Shown here piece after piece: positions 41,579-51,859 of a stretch of 64,000 bases of DNA. The stretch covers positions 1,886,001 to 1,950,000 of the forward strand of contig NC_010556.1 in NCBI RefSeq assembly GCF_000019905.1, given 5' to 3'. A program made the translations under genes and the position numbers. Under the pieces are notes generated by a model, which was not told the origin of the DNA, ran no database searches, and saw only the letters and a list, made by a program, of their open reading frames with translations. Position 1 is the stretch's first letter. Each line of letters begins with the position of its first letter. Source of the DNA: Exiguobacterium artemiae 255-15. GTDB lineage: Bacteria > Bacillota > Bacilli > Exiguobacteriales > Exiguobacteriaceae.

Positions 41579-42517
41579 TCAACTTTCCTTCATTTTTTCA
41601 ACAATTCGTAATTTGGCGGAGCGTGACCGGCGATTATCATCGAGTTCATCGTCTCCTGCTGTAATCGGTTTTCTTGTCACCAGACGCAGTTCTGGTTCAA
41701 ATTCTTTTGGGATCATCGGCAATCCTTGCGGAAGCTCAGGTAAAGATGACTTTTCTTTGAATGCTTGCTTACACATCCGGTCTTCGAGCGAATGGAAAGT
41801 GATGACACATAGGCGTCCACCGACGGCGAGTAAATCAATCGCCTGATACACGGCTCGATCAAAAACATTCAGTTCGTCATTGACGGCAATCCGGATCGCT
41901 TGGAACGTCCGCTTGGCCGGATGCCCTCCTTTACGGCGGGCTGGTGCCGGAATCGCATCTTTGATTAACTCGACCAGTTCAAATGTCGTTTCAATCGGTG
42001 CAATCTCACGTGCCTTCTCAATCTTGCGGGCAATCTGTTTGGAGAACTTTTCTTCCCCATATGTAAACAAAATCCGAACAAGATCGTTATATGGCCACTC
42101 ATTGACGACTTCATACGCAGACAGCGGTGACGTTTGGTCCATTCGCATATCCAGTCGGGCGTCAAAGTTGTAGCTGAATCCACGTTCGCCTTCGTCTAGT
42201 TGTGGAGAAGATACGCCGAGATCAAATAAAATCCCGTCCACTTTTGTTACGGATCGTGCTTCTAATTCCTCTTTTAAATGTACGAAATTACTTTTTATTA
42301 AAGTAAAGCGACCTTCATACGCCGCGAGACGTTCTGCTGCATGTGCCAGTGCGACATCGTCCTGATCAAACGCGTACAGATGTCCTGTCGTCAACTGCTT
42401 GACGATTTCTTCACTGTGTCCTGCTCCACCCAACGTACAATCGACATAAATCCCGTCAGGTTTGATATTCAGCCCTTTAATGGACTCCCATTTTAATACT
42501 GTTTCATGCTCAAACAT
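41579..42517 (-). CDS. rsmH: 16S rRNA (cytosine-1402-N4)-methyltransferase
   Basis: RsmH methylates N4 of C1402 in the 16S rRNA decoding centre using SAM. From the ATG at 42517 ([16 protein letters not shown]), with AGGTGAGG upstream, it is 312 aa. The SAM-binding motif is [16 protein letters not shown] near residue 25 and the conserved [20 protein letters not shown] lies near residue 103. It is the first gene of the cluster here; mraZ, the usual first gene, is missing. Confidence 0.96.
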   Translation of the reverse strand: MFEHETVLKWESIKGLNIKPDGIYVDCTLGGAGHSEEIVKQLTTGHLYAFDQDDVALAHAAERLAAYEGRFTLIKSNFVHLKEELEARSVTKVDGILFDLGVSSPQLDEGERGFSYNFDARLDMRMDQTSPLSAYEVVNEWPYNDLVRILFTYGEEKFSKQIARKIEKAREIAPIETTFELVELIKDAIPAPARRKGGHPAKRTFQAIRIAVNDELNVFDRAVYQAIDLLAVGGRLCVITFHSLEDRMCKQAFKEKSSLPELPQGLPMIPKEFEPELRLVTRKPITAGDDELDDNRRSRSAKLRIVEKMKES

Positions 42518-42651
42518 GTGCTGCCTCACCTTTCACTGTCCAAACTGGACGTTACTCTTTTTCAATGTATCATATTCTTTCTTGAAAACGTTACGAAAAT
42601 GAGACAGTTTCCTTGATTTTTTGAACTTTTGTGTATCTTTCGTTAAAAAAA
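42518..42651 (-). promoter_or_regulatory. Upstream region of rsmH (no mraZ)
   Basis: This 134-bp gap contains no open reading frame that could be mraZ. A possible -10 TATGAT (about 42570) has no clear -35 on the minus strand. A promoter for the division cluster is expected here because a strong terminator lies just upstream. Confidence 0.35.
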
Positions 42652-42679
42652 CAAAAAAACCTGCTTATTTCGCAGGTTT
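42652..42679 (-). terminator. Intrinsic terminator after bshC
   Basis: AAACCTGC/GCAGGTTT (42679-42672 with 42664-42657) forms an 8-bp stem followed by seven T on the minus strand. The upper arm overlaps the bshC stop codon. Confidence 0.88.
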
Positions 42680-44237
42680 AGAGCATAATTTTCAATTGTT
42701 CCGCCTCGGTTTGTTCATAGTGCATCCGTAAGGTCTGAACTAAATTCAAACCGTATCGGTTCAGCCAAGGCAATATCGAATGAATCCGTTCCTGCGGTGC
42801 ATGATCGGGTGCCAACTGATACTGCAAGGCGCGGTCCGAACGATTCGCCTGTTCATGGAGACGCCGCTTTTGATCGACGATCGTCTCTACGGCAAGTTGA
42901 AGCTGTTTGTTCAGTTTCGTTGCGACAGCCGTCGTACGCAACTCCTGTTGTTCGATCCGCGTGACTTCCTCGACCAGGACTGTTCCTAAGAGGGTTGCGT
43001 CATGCAAATGCCGTTTTATTGCCGCCGCGTCAAATGGTGTGAGCGGCACGCCTGTATGAAGCACCTGTTCGAGACTCAGACCATGACGCCGAAGTCCTTT
43101 CTCGTCCCGCGCCTGTAACATGACGGCTCCCATCCGTGGAATCAGCACCGGCATCGTCCAATCGAAGTGATGGAACAACGGCCGTAATCTTGTCCAGTAT
43201 GCAATTTCTCCCGGTCCTCCGATGTAAGCAAGTGTCGGGAATAAGTAATCCTGCATCAACGGTCGTGTGACGACACTGTTTGAAAAACGTTCCGGACTCG
43301 CATACAGTAATGCCAACAGCTCAAGCTCCGTATAGGTCTTCCCTTGTTTCGTCACAAAATCTTGTCCCGGATACAATAAATCACGTCCGATGTCCTCCAC
43401 AAACAGATGGGCCGCTTCTTCGTTTAAAAAGGTATCCGGCAACTCGGTTGTTTCTTGGATGCCTTTCGATAACGCTTGCCGGATTTCAGCATTGTCCTGA
43501 ATCAATCGTTCGAAAAACGGAATTTCAAGCTGGCGGACTGCTTCCGTATCTGCATCAAAGAAGATGATATCGTGATCGACAAGTTCTCCCATGAACGAAG
43601 CAAAAAACTCTCCGTATGTCGTACTCGATTCGATTAACCGGTCCGACAGTGCCAGTAACTCTTTTGTATACGGTGTTTCCCGTTCGGTACATAGTGCCTG
43701 ACGAACGATATCCTTGACGGCCGTCTGGTCAAATGCCAGCCGACTGACAGAACGCGAAATCGAATCCGGTGCCTGGATTGCCAGTTTGCGTGTCCGGAAA
43801 TCATGTGTCGGTACAATCAGATGATTGATTTCATCAAAATCATGGTCTTCGGTTGCGAGCCAAAAAATCGGGAGAACCGGACGATTCAGCAGTTCTTCCG
43901 TTTGGCGGGCAACCTTTAGACAGGTCAGCAATTTATAAACGGCATACATCGGCCCGCCAAAGATTCCCGTTTGCTGACCGGTGATCACGACTTGCGCCTC
44001 ACCTGTCCGCAACAGTTCGAGGCGTTCCTTCAGGCTGTCGTTCAGCCGGGGGTTTTGCCGCATCAATTCATCGACAAGCGCATTCAGATGCGGATACTGC
44101 CTTTCTTGCAACAGGCCGCTTCTTGCCTGCATTCCTTCTGTTCCAATATGATCAACGTATTTCGAAAATTCTTGACGGGAAGCTTTCTGCATCAATGAAT
44201 CTTCATCATACAAGGCGTCAAATGATTGTACCTTCAA
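42678..44237 (-). CDS. bshC: Putative cysteine ligase BshC (bacillithiol biosynthesis)
   Basis: BshC adds cysteine to glucosaminyl-malate to give bacillithiol, the main low-molecular-weight thiol of Bacillales. From the likely TTG start at 44237 (GAAGGG lies 7 nt upstream) it is 519 aa, near the family length. Typical stretches are VITGQQTGIFGGPMYAVYK near residue 85 and AYIGGPGEIAYWTRLRPLF near residue 335. A long helical region near 420-470 is also present. The longer frame to 44297 has no better site. It follows the DUF3397 gene. Confidence 0.93.
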   Translation of the reverse strand: MKVQSFDALYDEDSLMQKASRQEFSKYVDHIGTEGMQARSGLLQERQYPHLNALVDELMRQNPRLNDSLKERLELLRTGEAQVVITGQQTGIFGGPMYAVYKLLTCLKVARQTEELLNRPVLPIFWLATEDHDFDEINHLIVPTHDFRTRKLAIQAPDSISRSVSRLAFDQTAVKDIVRQALCTERETPYTKELLALSDRLIESSTTYGEFFASFMGELVDHDIIFFDADTEAVRQLEIPFFERLIQDNAEIRQALSKGIQETTELPDTFLNEEAAHLFVEDIGRDLLYPGQDFVTKQGKTYTELELLALLYASPERFSNSVVTRPLMQDYLFPTLAYIGGPGEIAYWTRLRPLFHHFDWTMPVLIPRMGAVMLQARDEKGLRRHGLSLEQVLHTGVPLTPFDAAAIKRHLHDATLLGTVLVEEVTRIEQQELRTTAVATKLNKQLQLAVETIVDQKRRLHEQANRSDRALQYQLAPDHAPQERIHSILPWLNRYGLNLVQTLRMHYEQTEAEQLKIML

Positions 44238-44262
44238 ACAAAATCCCTTCTTTCTGACAAAA

Positions 44263-44619
44263 TCAATGAATGAACAGTTGTTGAATTCCGATTCCAAACA
44301 GCGTCAACTGAACCGGAAGAGCAATCAAGATCGTAATCCGCCAACTGTGTCGAATCATCTGTATATAATCCACATCCACCTTTTTGATCCGTTGCCATAA
44401 GGCATTGACTGCAAAAATCAAGAGGACGGCGATTAACAGCCACCCTAAATAATTTTGACCGGTCAGGGCAATCAAGGCGACGTGAATTCCATACAATACG
44501 ATGAATGTACCTAAATCAAGCGCCAACCGGACTGCTTTTCCGTGTTGGCGAAAGACCATCAAAAAAATAAGGTATAAGCTAACTAAGCTGAAGATTGGAA
44601 AAATAATAAACCACGTCAC
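44263..44619 (-). CDS. DUF3397-family small membrane protein
   Basis: The 118-aa protein has four predicted membrane segments: the N-terminus FIIFPIFSLVSLYLIFLMV, then about 33-53, 60-78 and 94-114. It ends GIGIQQLFIH. The family is found beside bshC and panE in many Bacillales and has no known function. Its start overlaps the panE stop by 4 nt, so it is coupled to panE. Confidence 0.8.
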   Translation of the reverse strand: MTWFIIFPIFSLVSLYLIFLMVFRQHGKAVRLALDLGTFIVLYGIHVALIALTGQNYLGWLLIAVLLIFAVNALWQRIKKVDVDYIQMIRHSWRITILIALPVQLTLFGIGIQQLFIH

Positions 44620-45437
44620 ATCGAATCCCCTCTTTTTTCCTGAGATTTAATCTGATTAAAATAAAAAGTCAGTAAGGGTGTCGGATTCACCGCGTGTTCC
44701 AGGACAAAACCGACAATCGGCTCAATTTCCGTTTGTCTTCCCTGCTCTATATCTTGAAGCATCGACGAACGATTCAGCGCGGTTCGTCTGATGACCTGTT
44801 CGATTTCTTCATAGCTGATCGGATGCTCCGGAAAGACGTTCCGCAACTCTTCAAAAATACCGTGTGCCTTTTCAGCGTAAGGTGCTTCCAGTAATTGACC
44901 GTTCGTAATCCGGTAATAGGCAGTTAATGGATTGATGACGGCGTTCATGAATAATTTCGTTAACATGACCTGCGCGATGTCCGGAACATACTCAAACTGC
45001 AACGGTGTCGCTTCAAACATCGCGACGGGTACCCGCCCGTAGCGGATCCGTCCCATTCCGGTATGTCGGACCGCGTATTGTCCCGTTCTCATGGCACCAT
45101 GCTCGACGATCCCGAACAACGCCTGCGGTACTTGCTCCGCTTCTTTCACATGCCCCATCCCGTTCTGTAAGAACATGACCGGCATCTTTCCGTTCGTCAG
45201 ATAAGGCATCACACTTTTTATATCATACGACTTTGTCGTCACGAACACCAAGTCTTGTGACTCGAATTGTTCAAGCGGCCGCACCTCTACAGGTCGGCTG
45301 ACTTGGTTATCCCGGATAATCTTGATTTCATGCCCTGTCGTTTGTCTCGTATAGAGTGTCACACTGTGCTGTTCTGCAAGGTAGGATGCGATTAATAATC
45401 CAATCGATCCAGCACCGATGATTCCTACTTGACTCAT
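44616..45437 (-). CDS. panE: 2-dehydropantoate 2-reductase (ketopantoate reductase family)
   Basis: The family reduces ketopantoate to pantoate with NADPH in pantothenate and CoA synthesis. The 273-aa protein begins VGIIGAGSIGLLIASYLAEQ, the NADPH loop, and has MLTKLFMNAVINPLTAYYRI, the family helix with the catalytic Lys, near residue 165. AAGGAG lies upstream of the ATG. The gene is ylbQ-like by context. Other CoA genes here are coaBC and coaD. Confidence 0.88.
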   Translation of the reverse strand: MSQVGIIGAGSIGLLIASYLAEQHSVTLYTRQTTGHEIKIIRDNQVSRPVEVRPLEQFESQDLVFVTTKSYDIKSVMPYLTNGKMPVMFLQNGMGHVKEAEQVPQALFGIVEHGAMRTGQYAVRHTGMGRIRYGRVPVAMFEATPLQFEYVPDIAQVMLTKLFMNAVINPLTAYYRITNGQLLEAPYAEKAHGIFEELRNVFPEHPISYEEIEQVIRRTALNRSSMLQDIEQGRQTEIEPIVGFVLEHAVNPTPLLTFYFNQIKSQEKRGDSM

Positions 45438-45460
45438 CTGTCCACGCTCCTTCTTTCATC

Positions 45461-45508
45461 AAAAAAAGCGACCTGTCAAACCGATTGCTCGATTCTAGGG
45501 TCGCTTTT
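45461..45508 (-). terminator. Intrinsic terminator after rpmF
   Basis: AAAAGCGACC/GGTCGCTTTT (45508-45499 with 45473-45464) forms a 10-bp stem with a long loop and a run of seven T (45467-45461). The panE ATG is 23 nt beyond it. Confidence 0.85.
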
Positions 45509-45524
45509 ATACCGATCATTCAGC

Positions 45525-45698
45525 TTACTTGCTGACGATTTCTTTACCTTTGTACGAGCCACATGCTTTACAAACGCGGTGTGAAAGTTTCATTTCACCA
45601 CAGTTTGGGCACTCGACCATACCTGGTACACGGAGTTTGAAATGAGTACGGCGAAGACGTTTGCGTGTTTTCGACGTTCTGCGGAATGGTACTGCCAT
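45525..45698 (-). CDS. rpmF: 50S ribosomal protein L32
   Basis: This 57-aa protein begins [20 protein letters not shown], the signature of L32. Four cysteines (30, 33, 43, 46; CPNC and CKAC) form a zinc ribbon, so this is the zinc-containing C+ form. GGAGGT lies upstream of the ATG at 45698. It follows yceD with a 47-nt gap, the usual order. Confidence 0.97.
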
Positions 45699-45745
45699 CG
45701 TTGTCCACCTCCTTGAAAAAATACACTCGTCTTTTTATGAAAAGA

Positions 45746-46270
45746 TTAGGAATCCTGATCTTTTTTAAAGAACTGAGCGAGACCCGCAAGTCGCGGATCA
45801 ATTTTTGGTTCAGCTTCTTCTGGCGCTTCTTCAGAGAGAACCGTCCAGCCTTCCCCTTGAACCAACTGATTTTCTTCATCATCCCCATGCACTTGCACTG
45901 GCACATGAAGTAAAATCAATTCTTGCACGAGTGGTTGAAGATCAACCGTATTCCCGTTCGGTAAGTTGATGTCATCCGAATCACTCGGAACAGCATCAAC
46001 CTCGAGCAGGAACGACTCGATGGATTCAATCTCGAACGGGTACGCGACGTCACTCAGCGTCCGGGCATCCGGAAGCGTCATTTCGCCTGTAATCCGGAGA
46101 TTGAATATTAATTGATTCGATGTAAACGATGCATTTGCACGAACGTGCACAGGTTGCACCGCCCGGATATCCGGATGGAGGGCGATGAGCTCAGGAAGCT
46201 CAATCGTCTCGTTAACCTGAAGTTGACCCAGATTGCGCAATTTATTCAATTGCATCAGGGACCATTTCAT
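45746..46270 (-). CDS. DUF177 (YceD-family) protein
   Basis: The family is found directly upstream of rpmF across bacteria and is linked to 23S rRNA metabolism. From the ATG at 46270 (MKWSLMQLNKLRN), with GAGGTGA upstream, it is 174 aa. The hallmark regions are AVQPVHVRANASFTSNQLIF and ITGEMTLPDARTLSDVAYPF, and it ends acidic (EEAEPKIDPRLAGLAQFFK). It corresponds to ylbN in B. subtilis. Confidence 0.9.
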   Translation of the reverse strand: MKWSLMQLNKLRNLGQLQVNETIELPELIALHPDIRAVQPVHVRANASFTSNQLIFNLRITGEMTLPDARTLSDVAYPFEIESIESFLLEVDAVPSDSDDINLPNGNTVDLQPLVQELILLHVPVQVHGDDEENQLVQGEGWTVLSEEAPEEAEPKIDPRLAGLAQFFKKDQDS

Positions 46271-46298
46271 CCGAATCACCTCAATTGCAACAATATGA

Positions 46299-46327
46299 AT
46301 TATAGAGAGGACATCTTGTTTTGTCAA
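46299..46327 (-). promoter_or_regulatory. Consensus sigma-A promoter for yceD-rpmF
   Basis: TTGACA (46327-46322) and TATAAT (46304-46299) are both perfect and separated by 17 bp on the minus strand. The transcript should start near 46292, only about 22 nt before the ATG at 46270. A full consensus promoter fits the high demand for ribosomal protein L32. Confidence 0.9.
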
Positions 46328-46425
46328 TGTTTTTTCTTTACACTGAAATCGCTAGAGAACGAACACTTTTGGACGTCTTCATCCATATTACCGCACTTAA
46401 TTCGGTTTGCAAAGGAGAAAGTTTC

Positions 46426-47549
46426 ATGAGAATGACTGCAATTATTTCTGAGTACAATCCGTTTCACAACGGACACCTTTATCAAGCAAAAATCGCACGT
46501 CAAGAAACAGGCGCTGATTTGATTGTCGCCATCATGAGCGGAACGTTCACACAGCGCGGTGAACCGGCTTTTACAGACAAATGGACCCGGGCGCAGGCGG
46601 CAGTCGCGAGTGGCGAAATCGATCTCGTCCTCGAACTTCCGTTTTATTTCGCCGTCCAACGGGCCGACCGGTTCGCCCTCGGGGGAGTCACGATTGCCGA
46701 GACGATTGGTGCGGAAAGTTTATCGTTCGGGAGTGAATGCGGTCAATTGGAGCCGTTCATCGAGGCTGCTGCCGAAAATCAGGAAGCGACTCCGCGTTAT
46801 CAAGAACTGATGCAGGAAGGGTTAGCCCGTGGATTATCGTCTGCAACAGCCGCCAGTCATGCATTCCGGGAGATGACGACGACACTGGACTTGACGACAC
46901 CAAATAATACACTCGGATATTATTACGCCCGGGCTGCCTCGACGATCACCTTGCACACGACAAAACGCATTGGGAGCGGCTACCATGATCTTTCCACCGG
47001 TGACATCATGAGTGCCACGGCAATCCGTGCTTATCACGCAACGCATCACTCATTGATCGGTTTACCGGAACTGACCGCTGAGACGCTGCGGAATGCGGTC
47101 TTTGCTTCATTTGAGCCCTACTATCCTTTTATCCGCCACCGCCTTCTGACAACCCCTCTCGATGATTTAATGCAATTTAACGGGATCGATTCCTCTTTGG
47201 CCCCGCGCCTGATTGAAGGAGCACGTAAAAACGAGACGTTCGATAACTTCATGACGGCTGTTAAAACACGTCGTTACACCCGGACCAGCCTGCAGCGTGT
47301 CCTGATCTACCTGTTGACGTCATCTAAATCAAGCGAGTTCGAAAATATCGCATTCGACCGGATCGACTACGTCCGTCCATTGGCCTTCAATGACAACGGG
47401 CGTCTCGCCTTACGCGAAATCAAACAGCGTATTCCGGTCATTTCGACATTCGAGAAACATCCCTGGCTCATCAAAGAAAGCCACGTCACAGCAGCATACG
47501 CTGTGCCCTTGGCTCGTTATGACAGGCTTGAAGAACATCGCCGCTTCGC

Positions 47550-47577
<28 letters not shown>
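46426..47577 (+). CDS. tmcAL: tRNA(Met) cytidine acetate ligase
   Basis: TmcAL makes N4-acetylcytidine at the wobble position of elongator tRNA-Met using acetate and ATP. From the ATG at 46426 (MRMTAIISEYNPFHNGHLYQ), with AAAGGAG upstream, it is 383 aa. The FHNGH motif is the nucleotidyltransferase signature. IMSGTFTQRGEPAFTDKW follows near residue 43. The open frame reaches back to 46321 but that part lacks similarity. It is ylbM in B. subtilis. Its 3' end overlaps the convergent ylbL gene by 28 nt. Confidence 0.93.
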
Positions 47578-49605
<2,028 letters not shown>

Positions 49606-49621
49606 GCCTTCTCATCCTTTC

Positions 49622-49654
49622 AAAAAAGAGCGACGAGGATGACCTCATCGCTCT
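49622..49654 (-). terminator. Intrinsic terminator between ylbG and rsmD
   Basis: AGAGCGATGAGG/CCTCGTCGCTCT (49654-49643 with 49638-49627), one mismatch, has a TCAT loop and a run of six T (49627-49622) on the minus strand. The rsmD ATG is 16 nt further. Confidence 0.85.
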
Positions 49655-49659
49655 ACCTG

Positions 49660-49917
49660 TTAGACTTCTTCTTGTATCTTACCTTTTTTATTCGCATACG
49701 TTTCGCTGATGAACGGCCGTTCTGATCGAATGACGCTCTCGACAAACGGCAGTTCCGTAATCCGTTCAACTATCTGTTCATGCCGTTCCAAATCAACGTA
49801 TAAGAAAACGTACCGTTCCCGTTTTGAAGTGAAATAGACATTTCCGAACCGACGCAATTGACGTGAGGCCTTCAACGCATTGACATAGACGATAAGTCCG
49901 ATTCGATCCTTGATCAC
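49660..49917 (-). CDS. ylbG: DUF2129-family protein YlbG
   Basis: The 85-aa protein starts at a GTG (49917) with GGGAGG 8 nt upstream. It contains RIGLIVYVNALKASRQLRRF and LERHEQIVERITELPFVESV, matching the DUF2129/YlbG family, which is small and of unknown function. The same frame is open upstream to 50274 but that part overlaps ylbF in another frame and is not coding. It follows ylbF by 25 nt. Confidence 0.85.
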   Translation of the reverse strand: MIKDRIGLIVYVNALKASRQLRRFGNVYFTSKRERYVFLYVDLERHEQIVERITELPFVESVIRSERPFISETYANKKGKIQEEV

Positions 49918-49942
49918 ACACCGTTCCTCCCTTGTGTCGTTC

Positions 49943-50383
49943 TTAACCGCTACAGCTGCAGCTTCCGCCAGTCGAACACCCGCCTGCGCATCCCTGATCG
50001 AAAAATGGATTTCCGGTCGGTACTTTGATTTGAGGAGAGACTTGTCCGGCCAGGACGAGACTGACTTGTCCGAGGAGCGTTTCCAATTGCTTCTCCGCCT
50101 TCTTAAACTGTGCGACTTCTTCCTGTAAATCAAGCGCACGTTTAATTTCATGCACTTTTTTTGTGATGGTTTGATAGTCCGGATGATACCGGCCAAATCG
50201 TTGCACCAATTCGTATTCTTCCTTAATGCGGTTAAAATCACGAATGACGTCCTGTGCTTGTCTTGAGTTTGCACGTGCCTGTTTTGCTAATCTATATGCT
50301 TGACCTGTTTCGCTTTGCGAGAGAGAGTATGCAAGGTCTTCCGCTGCGTTGATGAGGTCGATTGTTTTATCTGAATAAATCAC
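49943..50383 (-). CDS. ylbF: YlbF/RicF, regulatory protein of the RicAFT (Y) complex
   Basis: RicF joins RicA and RicT in a complex that steers RNase Y processing of mRNAs. From the GTG at 50383 (AAGGAGGAG 7 nt upstream) it is 146 aa and mostly helical (SETGQAYRLAKQARANSRQA). The C-terminus is CAGGCSTGGSCSCSG, four closely set cysteines that may ligate an iron-sulfur cluster, as proposed for the Y complex. It is followed by ylbG. The start at 50413 has no comparable site. Confidence 0.88.
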   Translation of the reverse strand: MIYSDKTIDLINAAEDLAYSLSQSETGQAYRLAKQARANSRQAQDVIRDFNRIKEEYELVQRFGRYHPDYQTITKKVHEIKRALDLQEEVAQFKKAEKQLETLLGQVSLVLAGQVSPQIKVPTGNPFFDQGCAGGCSTGGSCSCSG

Positions 50384-50408
50384 AACGAATCTCCTCCTTA
50401 ACTTAACC

Positions 50409-50417
50409 ATCATATCA
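50409..50417 (-). promoter_or_regulatory. Candidate extended -10 for ylbF-ylbG
   Basis: TGATATGAT (50417-50409, minus strand) is an extended -10 (TGn plus TATGAT). No good -35 is visible. Confidence 0.4.
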
Positions 50418-50452
50418 TAACATTTATCTCGCTCCTAGCACGCTGAATTGTG

Positions 50453-50458
50453 TATAAT
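50453..50458 (+). promoter_or_regulatory. Candidate -10 for the ATP-grasp gene
   Basis: A perfect TATAAT (50453-50458) lies about 27 bp before the likely ATG at 50485. No clear -35 is seen. Confidence 0.45.
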
Positions 50459-50475
50459 TTGTTCAGAAGGAAGGA

Positions 50476-51252
50476 ATGAATTGTATGCAATTTTTATCAT
50501 TTAACATGTTCCGGACGATTGGTATCAAAACCGAGCATGCGAAGTCGGATTATCATTTTGATTCATTAAATAAAATCGCCCAGGCAGATGTTATCTTGTT
50601 TCCGGAATATTGGCAGATCCATTCTATTATCTACGGAATGAAAAAACCGATTTTCCCGTCAGCGGCAACATTCCATTTAGGGCACGATAAAATCGAAATG
50701 ACACGGATTTTCAAAACCGTTATTCCCGACAATATTCCCCGGACAGAAATTTACGGAAAAAACGAATTCACGATTTCCCGTGTGCTCGATCAGTTCAGTT
50801 TTCCGTTCGTCGCCAAGACCGTCCGCAGTTCCATGGGTCAAGGCGTCCATCTGATCAAAAATGACGCAGACTGGGATAAATACGTGGCGCAACATGATAC
50901 GTTTTATGTACAGGAATATATTCCGAATGAAAAGGATTTACGTGTCGTCGTCGTCGGCGATCAGGTTCTCGCTGCTTATTGGCGGGTCGGAGGTACCGAG
51001 TTTTTGAATAACGTCGCTCAAGGGGGTGTCCTTGATTTCGAGAACATTCCACAGGAGGCACTTGATTTTGTGCTGACTCTCGCCAAGCAACTCGATATCG
51101 ATCATGCCGGATTTGATCTCATTTTCCGAGACGGTCATATTTATGTGCTTGAATTTAACGTTTTCTTCGGCGGAGAAGGATTAAATCACCTCGGCATCCA
51201 TGCACCGGATACGATTCTTGAATACGTTGAGCGAAAATACGGAAGTTCATGA
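50476..51252 (+). CDS. ATP-grasp (RimK-like) ligase of unknown substrate
   Basis: The 258-aa protein has an ATP-grasp fold. FPFVAKTVRSSMGQGVHLIK near residue 110 is the ATP-binding beta strand and loop, FYVQEYIPNEKDLRVVVVGD near 145 the middle, and IYVLEFNVFFGGEGLN near the C-terminus the metal-binding segment. RimK relatives add amino acids to carboxylates, but neither the partner nor the substrate is known. It starts at ATG 50476 or, more likely, 50485 (GAAGGAAGG upstream). It is divergent from ylbF and lies before a YugN-like gene. Confidence 0.75.
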   Translation: MNCMQFLSFNMFRTIGIKTEHAKSDYHFDSLNKIAQADVILFPEYWQIHSIIYGMKKPIFPSAATFHLGHDKIEMTRIFKTVIPDNIPRTEIYGKNEFTISRVLDQFSFPFVAKTVRSSMGQGVHLIKNDADWDKYVAQHDTFYVQEYIPNEKDLRVVVVGDQVLAAYWRVGGTEFLNNVAQGGVLDFENIPQEALDFVLTLAKQLDIDHAGFDLIFRDGHIYVLEFNVFFGGEGLNHLGIHAPDTILEYVERKYGSS

Positions 51253-51303
51253 ATTCTTCAAATTGACTTCACAACTTTTTCTTTATCGGTAGTTTCATTA
51301 TGG

Positions 51304-51335
51304 TATGATAGCTTGGAAAGACTAGTGTACACTAG
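51304..51335 (+). promoter_or_regulatory. Promoter with a palindromic operator in front of the YugN-like gene
   Basis: An extended -10 TGGTATGAT (-10 hexamer 51304-51309) is followed, at about +6 to +20, by a perfect 14-bp palindrome CTAGTGTACACTAG (51322-51335). This looks like a repressor operator; the regulator is unknown. Confidence 0.55.
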
Positions 51336-51362
51336 CAAACTGGGGTATAGGGGGATTCACAC

Positions 51363-51713
51363 ATGAAGTTTGAACAGTTCGGAATCGAAAATAAGGAAAT
51401 GAAGTTCGGGTTACTCGAAACGATTATGGCGCATCACCGTTTCGTCCGCGAAGGACAATGGGATTATGAGCGTGCCATGTATGACATGAAATACGAAAAA
51501 CAATCGACGGGCGAGGTATTTTACCTCCGTATTCCGGTCTATGCCATCCAAGGTGAGATCGAAGACCGTCAAGCAGTCGTTCGGATGTTGACACCGTTAC
51601 TCGGAAAACATTACTATCCGCACGGCGTCGAATACGATGAGGAGTTCCCTCCTGAGATCGTCAAAGACTGCGAGCGCCGCTTAACTGCATTGCTTGAAAC
51701 ACTCGAAAAATAA
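51363..51713 (+). CDS. YugN-like family protein
   Basis: The 116-aa soluble protein resembles YugN-like proteins: WDYERAMYDMKYEKQSTGEV followed by FYLRIPVYAIQGEIED, and LTPLLGKHYYPHGVEYDEEF. The family is small and has no known function. GGGGGA lies upstream of the ATG. A promoter with a palindrome precedes it and a terminator follows, so it is probably transcribed alone. Confidence 0.7.
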   Translation: MKFEQFGIENKEMKFGLLETIMAHHRFVREGQWDYERAMYDMKYEKQSTGEVFYLRIPVYAIQGEIEDRQAVVRMLTPLLGKHYYPHGVEYDEEFPPEIVKDCERRLTALLETLEK

Positions 51714-51723
51714 GCACTCAACG

Positions 51724-51758
51724 AATCAAAATTCACCTTTCGTGGATTTTGATTTTTT
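51724..51758 (+). terminator. Intrinsic terminator after the YugN-like gene
   Basis: AATCAAAAT...CAC pairs with GTG...ATTTTGATT (51724-51736 with 51742-51754, one mismatch), followed by a T-run. Confidence 0.88.
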
Positions 51759-51777
51759 TATTGCGTAACAATTATCT

Positions 51778-51820
51778 AAAAAGGAGGCACCTCCTCACGA
51801 ATCGAGAAAGTGCCTCCTTT
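51778..51820 (-). terminator. Intrinsic terminator after the 89-aa gene
   Basis: AAAGGAGGCAC/GTGCCTCCTTT (51820-51810 with 51790-51780) forms an 11-bp stem with a 19-nt loop and a run of T (51782-51778) on the minus strand. Confidence 0.85.
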
Positions 51821-51859
51821 ACTTTTTACGGATATCCCACTGAAATCGAGGAGTCCCGG

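Noticed and set aside
49918-50274. Long N-terminal extension of ylbG
   Set aside because: The extension overlaps ylbF in another frame, is very basic and does not match the family. The GTG at 49917 with GGGAGG upstream is preferred.
51304-51335. Reading the 14-bp palindrome as an insertion or attachment site
   Set aside because: It sits at a fixed distance from a promoter with no flanking duplications or integrase gene, so an operator is the simpler reading.
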